Assembly (NCBI RefSeq): GCF_017329615.1
Contig: NZ_JAFMTW010000012.1
Coordinates: forward strand, 1 to 64,000
Source: Alicyclobacillus suci
Lineage (GTDB): Bacteria; Bacillota; Bacilli; Alicyclobacillales; Alicyclobacillaceae
Length of the DNA stretch: 64,000 bases
Reading direction: 5' to 3'
How positions within the stretch are numbered: position 1 is the first letter of the stretch; the number at the start of each line of letters is the position of its first letter. The position numbers were made by a program, and so were the translations under genes. Of the stretch, positions 63,828 through 64,000 are shown piece after piece. The notes under the pieces are model-generated. The model ran no database searches. It was not told where the DNA came from and worked only from the letters and a program-made list of their open reading frames with translations.

Positions 63828-64000
63828 TTACCCTATCGATGTGACATCAACCCAACGCCCTGTTTGGCTCGACGCTTCCACCGCCGCCAACACCCGCTGG
63901 TTTTGCACACCGTCAGCAAAATCAGGCTGACACGGCGTACCGTCCACTAAACTTTGAAAATACGTCGCGAATAAATTGATAAACGTATGCTCGTAGCCAA
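63828..64000 (-). CDS. Gfo/Idh/MocA-family oxidoreductase, C-terminal fragment
   Basis: The last 57 residues of a protein that begins outside the window are readable on the minus strand. They contain GYEHTFINLFATYFQSLVDG, then PDFADGVQNQRVLAAVEAS and GRWVDV. This is the typical C-terminus of Gfo/Idh/MocA dehydrogenases (inositol- or glucose-fructose-type). The fragment is too short to name a substrate. The gene ends at TAA 63830-63828, before a terminator. Confidence 0.8.
   Translation of the reverse strand, partial: GYEHTFINLFATYFQSLVDGTPCQPDFADGVQNQRVLAAVEASSQTGRWVDVTSIG

Overview
The window looks like a chromosomal segment of an endospore-forming Firmicute, most likely of the Alicyclobacillaceae type. 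This is inferred from gene content and signals, not from a database search. The supporting evidence is sporulation genes (yunB-like, safA-like, ysxE-like), a sigI-rsgI pair, a Phe T-box leader, an FMN riboswitch, mutS2, AGGAGG-type ribosome binding sites with frequent GTG/TTG starts, and a Bacillus-type rRNA leader leaving the left edge. No tRNA, CRISPR array, insertion sequence or prophage was recognised.

Layout. Positions 1-130 are the promoter and leader of an rRNA operon transcribed leftwards out of the window. From 0.56 to 13 kb, mostly on the minus strand, are sigI-rsgI, ruvC-ruvA-ruvB, a small secreted protein, yebC, a split glutamine-dependent NAD synthetase (amidase plus nadE), a spore-coat pair (ysxE, safA), a chemoreceptor and yunB. 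A class A penicillin-binding protein follows on the plus strand (13.2-16.1 kb). Next come a divergent SDR, mutS2, a holin-like membrane protein and the cvpA-zapA-pheT-pheS block with its T-box. An oligopeptide-type ABC transporter operon led by a methyltransferase (24.9-30.8 kb) has a promoter flanked by palindromes. Central carbon genes fill 31-44 kb: purEK, class I aldolase, pfkA, PEP carboxylase, a Crh-like HPr, an MsmX-type ATPase, a CdaR-type regulator, an ACT-malic enzyme, an MFS transporter and a GDPD.

The most interesting block is 44.5-51.0 kb. It holds a FadR-type regulator, an Ldh2-family dehydrogenase, a two-gene UxaA-family lyase, a SerA-like dehydrogenase, and on the plus strand a small DUF3311-type protein with a sodium:solute symporter. 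This combination matches the racemising 3-sulfolactate pathway: SlcC oxidises (S)-sulfolactate to sulfopyruvate, ComC reduces it to (R)-sulfolactate, and SuyAB releases sulfite and pyruvate. Three promoters in the block carry the same GGTATTACC-type palindrome at the predicted transcription start, which points to one regulon, and the symporter is a candidate importer. Sulfolactate is a known component of Bacillus spores, so a spore former that degrades it is notable.

The right end holds sucAB, a PIG-V-like membrane glycosyltransferase, a MoxR-DUF58-membrane protein operon, mannose-6-phosphate isomerase with a glyoxylate/hydroxypyruvate-reductase-like dehydrogenase, an EamA transporter under an FMN riboswitch, and the C-terminus of a Gfo/Idh/MocA oxidoreductase cut by the window edge.

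Many start codons were moved from the longest reading frame to an internal start behind a good Shine-Dalgarno; these choices are explained entry by entry. All family names rest on reading the translated sequences and on remembered family features.
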